A stretch of 64,000 bases of DNA from Melampsora larici-populina 98AG31 (Eukaryota > Basidiomycota > Pucciniomycetes > Pucciniales > Melampsoraceae), in assembly GCF_000204055.1 (NCBI RefSeq), contig NW_006768799.1:569040-633039 (forward strand), read 5' to 3'. How positions within the stretch are numbered: the stretch's first letter is position 1; each line of letters begins with the position of its first letter. Under the pieces are notes generated by a model. That model ran no database searches. It was not told the origin of the DNA and worked only from the letters and a program-made list of their open reading frames with translations. Below are positions 12,221 through 24,600 of this stretch, piece by piece. Position numbers and translations under genes: made by a program.

Positions 12221-14207
12221 CTAGCTTTTCACCTTGATAAATAAAATTACATAAAAGTTAACCAAAAATATCAAAGAAATCAAAATGATCAACAAACATT
12301 GAATTATGATATGATTTTCAAAATTTGAATTGATTAAATTCTCCTCAGCTTTCATTATCTTCTTTGAACTTGTGAAATAAATCAGAGGTATAATCAAAAA
12401 TCTAATTTTATCATTTACACCAAAACAACATGAATCATTTGAAAACATCAGGATTGAACTTGACTTTTGCTTCCAGGCAGAGATTTGGGCTTACGGGATT
12501 AACAGACTTATAGCAGCTTGAGAGTTGATAAGTAATTGATTAAGACCTGAAAGACCAGAATGATATGCCACAACAAATGCAGGTATTGAACCTAATCCTC
12601 TAGTCAATATTCTTCTGATCAAAGCTTTGGGTTTATAACCCATTAATCCATCAGAAATAGATTGACCTGCAAGAGTGGCTGTTAAACTTGCTGCTGATGC
12701 TGATAAGAGTAAAGAGATTGAGTAGAGTAAACTTAAACCTTTTCCTTGATTAACTTCTAAGATTGTATACATTGTGATCAGGTTTGGTAGTTGACCTTTA
12801 TTCACTGTTGTTGAGATGATCAGGATTGATGCATTCAAAACTAATTAAAAAAGCATTATCAAAATTGAGAAGTTGATCTTGACTAATTGGCATTGGGAAC
12901 ATATATCAAAGAAAACTTACTCAGTGGTAAAGTTAAAAAAGATGCTAATATATCAAAACTTGAATGGTTTAAATAAGTCTTGATTTTTGAGGATTTGGTT
13001 AATGAATGTGATGACATTGAAAGTGCAGTGGAATTGGATTGATTTAATTCAAATTCTTCTGCAATGCAATGTGCTAATCTTTCTTGAGTTGCTAAATGAC
13101 TACCTAAGAACAGTGAAGGTGGATTAATAGTTGCACCTAAAAAAATAAACACACAAGGGCTCTGTCATTGAGAAAAGGCTTTTGAGTTTGTCAGATTTGA
13201 GAGATTATTTATTACAAACCTATTATTGCTATTGTAGTATAAAGACTATTACTTTTAAATAAATTTGAACTCGGAATAAATCCTTGAAAGGCTAATGTCC
13301 ATTTTGGTTTAACTTGAACAAGCAAAACAAGTGAAGAGATCACTATAATGAAAACTAATATTGATATACCAATTTCGAAGAATTTCATGGCTTTGCAAGT
13401 TCCTTCTCCTCTCATGAAAATCAATACTAAGATTGTATCAAGAAAACTCAGCATTACACAACTCCAAGTTGGTAATTTTGGAAAAATCCTATAAAAAGAA
13501 AAATTATTTTCAATCATCAGAGAACTTAAGTATGTTAAAAGAGGAATGCTTTTGAAGAGTTTTGCTCAACAGATTATAGGCTATTGCTGAACCAATCAAC
13601 TCTCCTATATCTGAAAATCTAAACCATCAAGAAATCATTCAAGTAAACAAAATATGTTTAAAGTCTTGATGAGTATTTTTATACAATCACCACTCACAGT
13701 ACACTTAATTCGGCCAAAAGCCAGGTTGGGTATAGAAATGTCCATCTCCAAATCACCTTACGTGAAGTTTTCAAATCACACATTTCTTTACAATGTTGAC
13801 CTAAATCTATGAAGAAAGAAACCCACAATCACATTCAATGTTAAAGAAATTCACAAAAGTGACTTTTTGCAAGCAAAAAAGTTGAGAGACATCTCTTGCT
13901 TACCTTTACCTGTAATACAGCCTAATCTTGAACTTAAGATTTGAAGGAAAGCTGCAATTAAAATTGATATAAAGATTATAAACAAATGTTGAAATTTATA
14001 ATTTAATTGACCTGCATTTAAATCTGTTGCCCAATTTCCTGGATCCAAAAAATTTGTACAAGTAATTAGTCCTGGACCTATAAACTTCAAATGTCTTCTA
14101 CAGATCATAATCATTTTTTTTACATTTATCTTATTTTGGAATGAAGTTTTTTTATGTTTTGATGGGGTCGATGATGAATGATTTGAGAGCTGTGTAGAGG
14201 GTTCCAT
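12221..14207 (-). CDS. Divergent NRAMP-family metal ion transporter
   Basis: Seven exons join in frame: 14207-13904, 13806-13698, 13618-13571, 13488-13220, 13136-12921, 12840-12495 and 12401-12221 (490 aa, normal NRAMP length). The order of family motifs is clear: G-P-G-L-I then D-P-G-N-W-A-T in TM1 (D55, N58), D-I-G-E-L-I-G in TM3, and K-P-K-W...F-I-P-S before TM6. TM8-9 ends T-L-A-G-Q, and P-L-I-Y-F-T-S-S-K-K-I-M is near the C-terminus. NRAMPs are proton-coupled Mn/Fe transporters of plasma or vacuolar membranes. Two departures stand out. The TM6 metal site (usually G-A-T-V-M-P-H) reads G-A-T-I-N-P-P (N248, P250). The usual G-Q-S-S-T-I-T-G segment reads S-A-S-A-A-S-L-T-A. The start is ATG at 14207, because the frame upstream has no ATG. 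Intron 3 uses a GTTGAG donor. Family assignment is firm; substrate is open. Confidence 0.88.
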
Positions 14208-15944
14208 TGTGAGGTTTATCAATAATTTGATCTGAAGTTAATTTGGTGAATAATTTAATTTTGATGAAGATACCAAAGATCAAGGTCAGAGAGAAATTCT
14301 TACTTCAATCAGATGAACTCTAGATTCATCCGATGAAAAGATTGTACAGCTCTCTATGAGATAAGAAATCACCGATAGGGCCCTCTGATCATAAATCGAT
14401 CCAAAAGACGGGTCAAAACGGATCAGGCTTGTCTCATGAGATTCATACTCCGCAGGCAAGATCGATCCAATTTGAGTCTTTGATTTCGTCTCAGTTTGAC
14501 ATGATTGAGGAGCAGCTTGATTCCGATATTTGCCTTCATCTCTCGAACTCAGCTGTAATAAGATGAGTTAAAGGGATATCTGAGGGGTACATAATATAAT
14601 GAACGCTTGCCAGTTTCAACTTGCTGAATTAACTTGTAGAGGACTCTGAATCTTAGCGATGCATTACATACCATTTAGTACCGTGCTGGATACACTTCCT
14701 GAGATGCAAATATTCACCTACATCGGATTGCCCATAGGTTGTATGATGTTGCAAACAAGTACGATTTGGAGTATTAGTTGACTCCAAGCAATGTTCAAAA
14801 AGACTCGAGTAAATTCTATCGCCAAGGGACTGCTGAGCTTTGAAGTTCGATTCAGCATTTGTCTGTAGAATGATGAAGGCGGGCTTCGTAAGAAAAGAGG
14901 TTGTTAGGATTTGTAGGATATGAAGGTCGGTAAAATCTCTTGGCCCAGAGTAAGATAAGAATGTACAATATCACCAGTAAACTTCTGAAGCTCAACTCCG
15001 TCAGCCCCAACTCGAGGTTCCTGAAAATCTGAAGAGACGGGTTGCTTTTGAGCGGGCGATAATTCGAGAGCTACCATTCGAACTCCAGTACACCTTCATC
15101 TCCGTAATTCAGGAATGAAGGCCATCACGTTAGGAAAAGATGAAGAAGGAAGCTCGTTGAAGATTAACTAGTAGGATTCAACCAGATTGTTGAAAGAAAA
15201 TATGAACACAAGCGTGGAAAGAAACCCTCAATGGCCAATTTGTAAAAACCTCAAGACAGGAAGTTGATTTAAAAATTTTCCTTGTGCTCTGCGTCAATTT
15301 TGACACACTCCCTTCTCTCCAAAATCATGCTCAGCTCAAACTGTATAGCATGCATCACTAATGGTGAGATGAGCTCACTTGCATCATGTTGCTACACAGT
15401 AGGACTTCGTCCTATTGGCGGTTCTTCAACTTCGAGTGTAATAGAGCAAGAAAGTAATTCCAACAAAAATTCTGCAGCAATTTCGAAGGAGTCCCTTATG
15501 TGTGATTTATTTCTTCCAGGTCTGTTGTACTTTCACAATTAGTCTAGCTCTCGTGCACCTCGGTATCTATTTATCATCTCATATATACATGAGGGGGACT
15601 GGCATCTTGTCGTTGCACAATCCAACTCACTGGCAAGCAAAGTGTGCCAGTGATCTTCTCTTGTGTTTGTCAAGAGTCCTGTATGGTTCAATGGATCAGA
15701 CAAGAGAAGACTGTGAGATAGTGAAGTTTGCACGGAAATTCAATCCAAGCTCGTTGAGATGAGTTTGGATTTGGGTATGAGACGTATTAGGATCAATATC
15801 TATTTTCTAAGTATAATGATAATTTTAATAGCACGAAGTTTACCAGCCCCAAGATAACATAAAAACAAGATGATACATGTCCGCGAAAGCTACAAGAATT
15901 TTTTGTTCGTGTGAGGATATACAATTCAATAACATGCCGTAGAT
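14208..15944. other. Intergenic between NRAMP and kinase genes
   Basis: No gene could be supported. Open frames at 15282-15762 lack splice support and family resemblance. The segment holds the promoter of the NRAMP gene and the 3' flank of the kinase gene, both on the minus strand. Confidence 0.4.
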
Positions 15945-16875
15945 TTATTTCGAAAAGAATTTTTTACTTTGAAGTTGGCGTAGAGAGTTAAGTCTTTGAT
16001 TTGGGTTCTTGATCAATAATAAACTAATCACTTCACAACAGTCATCAGAAAGCCGTTCCGGATAATAAACATCGCTGTACAAGATATTGTGTTCTAAACT
16101 TTCTTGACCGAGAGCTGAAAAACAAACAAACAGGAAGGTTAGTTAAATGCAATATCAGATGAATGAGATGAAGAGGAGATGAAAAGTGAAAACTTTGAGA
16201 CATACGTTCATCAAAAGGTTGTTCGCCAGTGACCAATTCGTATAGAAGTACCCCGAGTGACCACCAATCAACATTCTTCGAGTAATCTTGATTTAAGATG
16301 ATTTCAGGAGCTCTGCTATAAGGAGTACCAACATCACCACGAGTAAATCCAGACGAATCAACCATTGTAGCAGAACCGAAATCCGTTAATTTGACTTGAT
16401 CGTTGTTCATCACTAAAACATTAAGAGCCTTGACATCTCGATGAATGATTTGATTTTCATGCAAATATTCAAGAGCTTCAGCAACTTGCAAAACATAAAG
16501 CTTCGCTCTACGTTCAGATAAGACTCGTTTGAGTAATCTATGAGCTAGATCACCTTTAGGTGCAAGTTCAAGAACGAGGTGAATCTCTTCATCAGTTGTA
16601 TAAAATCCGAGAAACTTGATAATGTTTGGATGATCAACTTCATCAAGTAAATCAACTTCATTCATGATGATGGAAAAGTTACTTTCTTCTCGAGTAAACC
16701 TCCTCATGATTTTGATCGCCCAAGAAGATTGGTCAGGTTTGTAGATTGCTTCGTGGACTAAGCTAAATCCACCTGAACCGATCTTCCGGCGGATCTCAAA
16801 GTCATCAGAGGAAAGAGGTTTAGAGGGAGAAGTGAGAGAGAGATTAGAAAGATCATACTCGGGTGTCAAAGACAT
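15945..16875 (-). CDS. Single-domain Ser/Thr protein kinase
   Basis: Two exons, 16875-16206 and 16114-15945, join in frame (279 aa). The kinase domain starts about residue 25. The Gly-loop G-S-G-G-F-S-L-V, the lysine in W-A-I-K, the catalytic loop H-R-D-V-K-A-L-N, D-F-G, A-P-E and D-W-W-S-L-G are all present, so it should be active. The lower lobe ends with L-L-L-I-K-N-P-N-Q-R-L and a short tail. D-W-W-S-L-G-V-L-L-Y-E resembles AGC/PKA-like kinases, but G-T-P-Y-S-R replaces the usual G-T-P-E-Y. The subfamily is therefore unsure. It has no regulatory domain or membrane segment. Soluble signalling role inferred; no substrate evidence. Confidence 0.88.
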
Positions 16876-19800
16876 GAAGGGTTGAATGAAAAGTGAAAGA
16901 TAAGAAAGGGGAATGGATGGGGTATTAGGAAAAGATTCGATAGGAGGGGGTATTGAGGGGAAGGGATGATGATCAGAAAGGGATTGGAAGGGGTGGTCGG
17001 CGTTGGTGGAGTTCCGGGGTGAAAGGATGTGGTAAGAGTGGAGTGAGATTTTCTAAACCGAGTTTCTCAAAAAAGATTATACGGTATGGCGATCGCTGAA
17101 GCTGAGGATGACTGCGGACCGCGATCAGCGAAGATCCTTTGTTGACATTATCATAACGCATTTTCTTTAAATCTTCAGTACATTATCGAAAAGCTTATTA
17201 AGCATGGCGATCAATAAAGGTCTCTTCCGTCAGTAGGGCTCAAACAAATCGCGATTTATTTCTTTTCACTTGTTTTCTTAGCTACGGCAAGGAAAATCCG
17301 GCTAGATATAAGCAGTACAAAAACATCACTGCGGTCACTTTCATAAATTTGAAGTGTTTATCAACTTTTATAAAGTTGAGAGTCCTTTTCCAAAATTATC
17401 GCCAAAGACTTTATTCCTTTGTTACAATGAAAGAGGGAGATCGCGCGGAGAAAGCAGTGAGAATGATCGTGTTTATTTCCACTCCAAGTCCCATTCCTCA
17501 TAAAGACACGAGCTAGAGTAAAGTCAAGTTATTTTTTAAAGTCAACTTGATATTGAGCTCGACGTGCGCTCCAAGTAGGCTATCGATGTCAACAGCTTAA
17601 TACCGACAGTGAATCCCTCATTTGATCCTCGTCGCACAGATGTCAAATCAGGAAGCGGATTTGCTCACACCCTCAGGACAGAACACTCTTTCTCTTTTGC
17701 CATACTCGACAATAAGATCATCATGAGGTCGCCGTTGACTCATAGTATATAGATTTTTACTTTTTGGGCAACTCGATATTAACATTCAAGAGGTCATTCA
17801 CCTATTTTCATGATACATCTTGGCAAATATTGAATTCCAGAGTATACATAAAAATATCTTAGATGAGGTGAAGATCTGGAACCAACTCAGTTTGTTCTAT
17901 AATGATCCATGGATTACACAATAGTTTATGATTAAAGGATTTTACAGCCTTGAGCAAGAGAATCATTTCCCAAGTATGTTCTTTCAGCATTCACAAGGGA
18001 ATCCATTTTTGATACTGAAAGCTCTTGTATTGTCATAAAGTTCCACGAAAGACCTTTTCTCATATTTCATACTCGAAAAACACGTCATTGCTAGCGTGCC
18101 GGAGACCCTCACAGATCTTCACTATCATTGACCTCTCGAGATCCAGAGTCCTAAGAACCATTCACATATCATGAATGTGATGATACACCTTGGAAAATTG
18201 CATCGTGGAGATTATACAAGAGAAGATATTAGGTTATTTGAACATTCAAATTCGACTCAATATCTCTCATAATTCTCTATACATAATCGAATACCTTATA
18301 ATCAAAGGATTCTGATGTTACAACCAAACAAACTACGTTTTATACACTTTTCAGTCTGTTTCTTTACAATGGACATCACATTATATTCGCGTATTAAGAA
18401 ACGGTTGATAAAGTTGAAAGTGAATTGATGCGCTTTCGCCAACGGGATGATTCCTTTGGCAAGAATCATCAACACGAAGTGAATTCTTCTTGATTCATTT
18501 ATCAATTCCATATTTCATCATTTTGAGACTCAATTCTGATCGAAAGAACCGATGTCCAATTCGACTGTAGCTATAACCGGTGCAGATGAATTGCAATTAG
18601 GATAATTCAATTCACTCAATCTCTTTGGTCGTTCAGCCTGATCAAGAAGTGTCACAAACTGATGATTTTTTATCTAGAGATTTCAAACCCGATATCCTTG
18701 AAAAATCTATTGAACTACTCTGCAGGCTCATACTTTCATAGAAATCTTGTCATTCAACATCACAAGTTCTATTCAAAAATAGCCTGATCCTCTTATAAGT
18801 TGGCTAAGGACCAATTTGTAGAGCTCAGATGAAAAGTTTTATACATGAAATTCAAACATCATAACCCATTTTTGGTGATTTGAAAAATCAGTTCATAACT
18901 CATATTCTGTAAAACACAACCTATCGTTTGATCATGAAAATGATCAACCTGACCAAAATCTGAATCTCTTCCATCCAACAGGCTTATTTTTCGTCTATCC
19001 AATTCTAATGTGAGAAACCTATCCTCAATTCGGCTTATGAGTGTAAACCTATCACGATCAGAAATCCACGTATTTCTTTTCCAATAGATGTACCTGAGAA
19101 TATCTTCTGATGAAGTACTATTACCAACGGTAGCAAGAAGTCTGGATGATTCTCAAAAAAGCTTCATTTCTATATATCTTCAAATTGATCATTCTTTGTA
19201 AGACGTATAATTTCTCATTTGTTTTGAATATAAACCAGACCTTGAAGATGATAAGTTACAAAAGAAATCCTGAGAAACATCATAAGCCTTTAACTCGTTC
19301 ATCATGTTCATCTGTACCCCAATGCAAAAAAATCTCTTGTTGTGTTAATGTAAAAATATGCTAGGCTACAACAAACCAACATGTTCAAGGCGCCAATTCG
19401 AATATCATTGAAAGCTTTATGATCATACACCTACAATCCACTAATTGCAATCTCAAATTGACAATATGTTTTCCCGTCTCTTTAGAACCTCTCAACTTAA
19501 TCCAGCACCACAGAGTTTCCATTTCCCAGTCTATACCTATCAATAGATGATGAATACGACCAACAAAGTATCATGTACAATTATCAAGTTTTTAACTCTC
19601 ACCCCTGCAAGCTTTTGGTCTACAGTTGAAGATGGGATTACCACTCCTGAACAAAGACACTTCAGCCGAAGTTGCAAGGTTGTGTGCATAGTCTAATTTC
19701 AAGGTTATGGGCAGAAAGTGAGGTCACACTGACAGTACGAAGCACACCACGCATTTCAGAGGTAAAACAGAAGGTTACGTGGGGCGTAAGAGGCGCTGTG

Positions 19801-21677
19801 TACCCTTTGACGGAGGGTTAATTATCGCGCATGATCTGCTCACACGATTCGAATTCGTCTTCTTTCAAAGCTTTCTGGAACAAAGTTTACACACTCAGAT
19901 CAAGAAATCATCATCGGACAGTTAACTAGAGCCAAGTCCCTTTCTTATGTTGAACTGGAGGTATAAAACAAAGAACAAACACGAGTTTTGTTTGTCGTGG
20001 GTGTATTCACTCTTGATCTAGTTGGAATCAGTTTTTTTTTGATTCATGAGTACATATAAGATAAAAGTCTTTCATGATCTACATTTGACTTGATGACTTG
20101 ATGATTCAAACTATTGCCTTGATTTTTATGTTGAGATATCATAGATCTAGAAAAAAATCTTCTCAACTAGATGCAATTCATCTAAACCCAGTCTACCAAT
20201 TCAAGTGATGAGTGTCACACACTCGCGCGCACAAGTTGTATGCAACACAAATCTTGTGCAAAACACAGACGGACCAGTCCGATTGGATCTCCGAAACCCT
20301 TTTCACTTGCTGAGCAATAAATTTGACGAGTGAAATGATAGAGAATGCGGAGATAGAGTGAAAAGGCACGTCTGTGAGAACCAGAGGGAGGAACAGAGTT
20401 GTGTGTGTCAGGTTGGGAAGAGGAAAAAAGTTTTCCATGTGGACCCTGAGCACACATGTCACCACTGGCAGCTATCCCTCGGTATAGGGATAGGCACGTG
20501 TTTTCCCTCCCCTTTCACGTATATGCTCCTACGTGGAAATAGATGGTACCGTCGTGCCTTTGGGTACCATCTTCCATTGTCCCTTCTAAGAGTCGAATCA
20601 AATATGATCTTCAAAAATCTCAAGTTTTGAAAAAGAAATTCTTGGATCGCGTATGTATCTTGAAATGAACTCATCAAATCAGACAAATCATACCCTCGGT
20701 AAACGATCACTTTTGAAAATCTAAAACTCCTTTAGAGTCATTCTAACTCGAAATTCAAATTCCCAAAACCCCTTGATAATGTAAATTTCTGACCGGACTT
20801 CTTTTCGTGTTAGAACATCCGAATCAGCTTCTCGAATTGATTCGTCTTTTTGAACGGTAATCATATCCCTAAGATCTTCGTCATCTTTATGAATATAAGC
20901 AATCTGTTGAGTTCGGAAAAGAAAGTGCGATAAAGGTTACTTAAAAGATCAATGAATCAAAAACGAAGTAAACTGGAGTCGTATTTTGGAAGCTACATAG
21001 GTCCGTTTGCGGAGCTTTTGAAAGGTTTTCAACCCTTTGCTGAAGTCTGGGCTTAGGGTTAGGGTTAGGGGTTGGGGCTTTGAATCTGCTCTTCAGTAGT
21101 CTGACTCAAGTTCTCAACCAATTCATTCACGTGTAGTTATTTCAAGGAGGGCATCTATGCTTCTATAAATCTCGTATCTTGGGTCATCGGCCCTTATTTA
21201 TACCAAGCATATACCCCAACCCGAATTTAATATCGATTCCTTTTGAATCTGAAGGGCACTCAAATTCCTTAAAAGTCATCAATTCTTCAATCAGAAAGAA
21301 TTACGACGTATGTTCTGAATTGTAAAAATTGAAAAGGAATGAGAATTCTTGCAAGCCTGTATGTAGTATTACAAAAATTACCCTTTGATTTGTTGTATGT
21401 ATGAGAGAAAGAAAATCTGAGATGGTTTTCTGGTTTGTTTGGTGCTTTGTTTAGTAGAATTCAATAAGGTTTTAAAGAAACCCTTTGACCATTTTGTTTT
21501 TTTCTTTTTATAAAGTATTTACAAACCCTTTTGATCTTGAATACAAAGCCTTTTTTTGGGGGGGTAGAATATTGAAGTTTAGGGATGAACTTGATGAACT
21601 TTTTTAGAGAAGATCAGATCATGAAAGATTTCTATATAACGATCAAGAGTGATTTTCTTTTTTAAAGAGTAAAAAGA
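16876..21677. other. Long gene-poor interval
   Basis: About 4.8 kb without a supportable gene. Open frames (for example 20193-20710 on both strands) are short and lack introns or domains. Two stretches around 17800-17930 and 18170-18280 look like diverged copies of each other (each with a GATACA[TC]CTTGG.AAAT core followed by a similar AT-rich segment). A short telomere-like run is listed separately. Confidence 0.4.
21053..21070 (+). repeat. Interstitial telomere-type repeat (TTAGGG)3
   Basis: Three consecutive TTAGGG units followed by GGTTGGGG. It lies inside unique sequence, not at a contig end, so it is an interstitial telomeric repeat or a chance G-rich promoter element about 600 bp upstream of the gene at 21678. 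Confidence 0.5.
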
Positions 21678-24600
21678 ATGGATCAAAGTTCAAGTTCAAG
21701 TTTACGATCAAGTTCAAGTAAGTGTTTTTTTGATTTCCTTGATGATTTCCTTGATTTCATTGAATTTGATCGATTGGTTTTGGTTTATGACTGTAGAGCT
21801 TTACCATAATGTTGATGATGAAAGTGAATTAAAGTGTTTAGATTCTAATCCAAGTTCGATCGATGAATGTAATTTAACTTATGAAGGTAAACCAACTCAA
21901 CTCAACTCAACTTTCAAGACAAAGACAAAGAAATTGATCTTGCTTGAATATGTTTTAGAAATCTTTAAAAAAGTATCAATAGCATTAGCTGAAAAGATTG
22001 CATCCCATCATTCTTCTACTTGCAATGAACCTGGTCAATTCACTCTTTCTTTTGTTTATCTTCATTTTGCTAACTGATTCTTATATGCATTCTTGGTATT
22101 TGATTCGTAGATTCTTCATTACGAGATTATTTATTAAAGAAGACTTCAACGCGTTCTCAAAAACCATCCACTCATCGAAACCAAAACCAAAACCAAAACC
22201 AAGATCAAGATCAAGATCAATTTGATAGTTCAGCTAGTAATCCTAATCGAACAAGAGTTCATTTTGATCTTCATCCAGTTAGCTCTATAATCTCTTTTAC
22301 CAATTCAGAATCAAATATCAAACCTAATGGTAAGATAATCAACTCTCATCTTCTACTTCTGCACTTCAACCTATACAATTAGCCTATTACCCTTTTCCTT
22401 AAATCTCTTTTCCGTGTGATCGGACTTTGGATTTCTGTTTCCGAGTATTTTCAAGTTTATCAAACTTGCCCTCTTGATCATATCCATATCCCCATATCTA
22501 GATAAACACAGAGAGAGAGAGATCGATTGACTGCCCTTGAGGTTTTACCCGGACTACACTTTCATTGAATACGTACTCAAACACTGATGTCTTTTTTATC
22601 TACCAAAGCTGTGTACCCATCATAAAACAATTCTCAGTTTTATAGTTTTCTAACTTGGTTTTAAGAATCAAGTTGTAAAGGATTTCTATCCATAAAGAAT
22701 CGATCAACCCATCCTCATCTTATTCTCGAATCGATTTAATTACAAATCCAAAACTCAAGTTTCTATACAATAAATATTAAATCAATCTTTTGGAATCTGA
22801 CTTAAATGATTTCTTGAATTGGATTTGGGTTTTAAAAATTCTTAGAAATCGAATTACCAGCTCAATCACCATCACCATCGATCAGATCTAAACCAATCTT
22901 ATTACCACCACCTATCCCATCTTGCAAACCAAAAAAACAAATTCAATTTCCAAGACCATATCGTAGAAGATTAAGTATAGATTTAAAAGCCATTCAAACT
23001 GCTTTACCTCTTTCTCCTCCTCCTCAAGAAATCCCTTTACCTGATTCTCCTAAACCTGAATTTGATTTTTCGGAATTTGAGAATTGTTTAAATCAAGTTG
23101 GATTAAATCTTTTAGATAGTTGAGTTTTTGGAAAATCTTTTTCTATCTTGATTTTTTCTTTTGGGCTCCCCGGGGAGTTTTACGGTGGTCTGAGTTTGGT
23201 GTTGCCATTGGTTTTGATTAGATTTACCTATGATGATTGAAAGGAGATCTCATCCTTCTGATAGTGTGATGGATTTTGATTCTTCTAGTAAGTCATTCTT
23301 TTCCTCTCGAATGGAAAGTCAACCGAAAATATCTGATTGGATCTCGATCAGAACCATTGATAGATTTAGAAGCACCAACCGAATCACCAGCTCCGCATAA
23401 AACTTATACTTATCCAATCGAATCAAATTCAAAACCTTCTCATCAAAATGAACTTAAGAATCATCTTGGAAACTTTTCTCCATTACCTTCACCTACTTTA
23501 CCATTCTTGATGTCTTCTTTAGTTTCCAGTCCGATTTCAGATCATCATCATCACACTTTTAATCCTACTCAATATAATAGATTGGAATCAGTTGTTTTAA
23601 GTCCAACTCGTTCTACTCATTTAGATTTAAATGGTTTGTTCTTCTTCATTCTACGTTTCTCTTATAAAATTGATGGGATGGTTTTGGTTTTGGTTGGGAT
23701 TTGGTTGGGATAGATCAAGAAAGATATGTTCCGGTGAATGAAATGTTTTCGAATTCTAAAACCCATCAACCTCGTAGTCCTCGTAAGTTTGTTTCTTACC
23801 AATTACCACACATAAAAGGACTAATCAGATCCCTTTTACATAGAATGATACTCATCCACATTTGTTTACTTCCTTTCGATAAATAAATTTTCTAAAGGAA
23901 AAGACAAAAGATCTGTTACCATTAATGAAGATGATGTGAAATCGACTACAAGCCTAAGTAACAAAGACCAATCCCAATCAAGTCAGTAACTTTTATCGCT
24001 TCCCTTACAAACTACTCTGTTCTATACCATTTTTAACTTACAATCTTCTTTTGCGTTGTTTCTGTTTGGTGATATGATTTATATTAAGAATCTGGTTTAT
24101 CTACACCTACGAAAACTTTTAAAAGACAACTTAAATCACCATTACAAATTATTCCAAGTAAGTTTTGCAATCTTTCATTAAATCTCTTTGACTGTTTTTC
24201 TTCTTTAGCTTATTGTTAATGTTTCTTTTTTTCGATAGCGGTAGCAAGTTTATGGACTTCTACTTCTACTTTACCTTCTCCTAGTAAGTTTCTTTTGTTT
24301 TCTTTGAATTCGTTGGATTTTTTCAATTTGATTTCATTTTCATTCTGGATTAAACTTTTGGATTGAAATATATTTCTAGTCGAATCTTTACATACTCCTG
24401 TTGAATGTTGCTGTTCTCCGATCGATCCTCCTCATACTCCGATCGATTTTGGTCATGATCCGATCGATTCTCTTCATGAGATTCATCACGAATCGAATAG
24501 ATCTTCACAAAACTCTACACCTATACAAAGTCTTCTTGGACCTTGTACTTGTGATCGATCTGATTCCTCTACTGTGAAGGATAGTCCTGCAAGATCTTCT

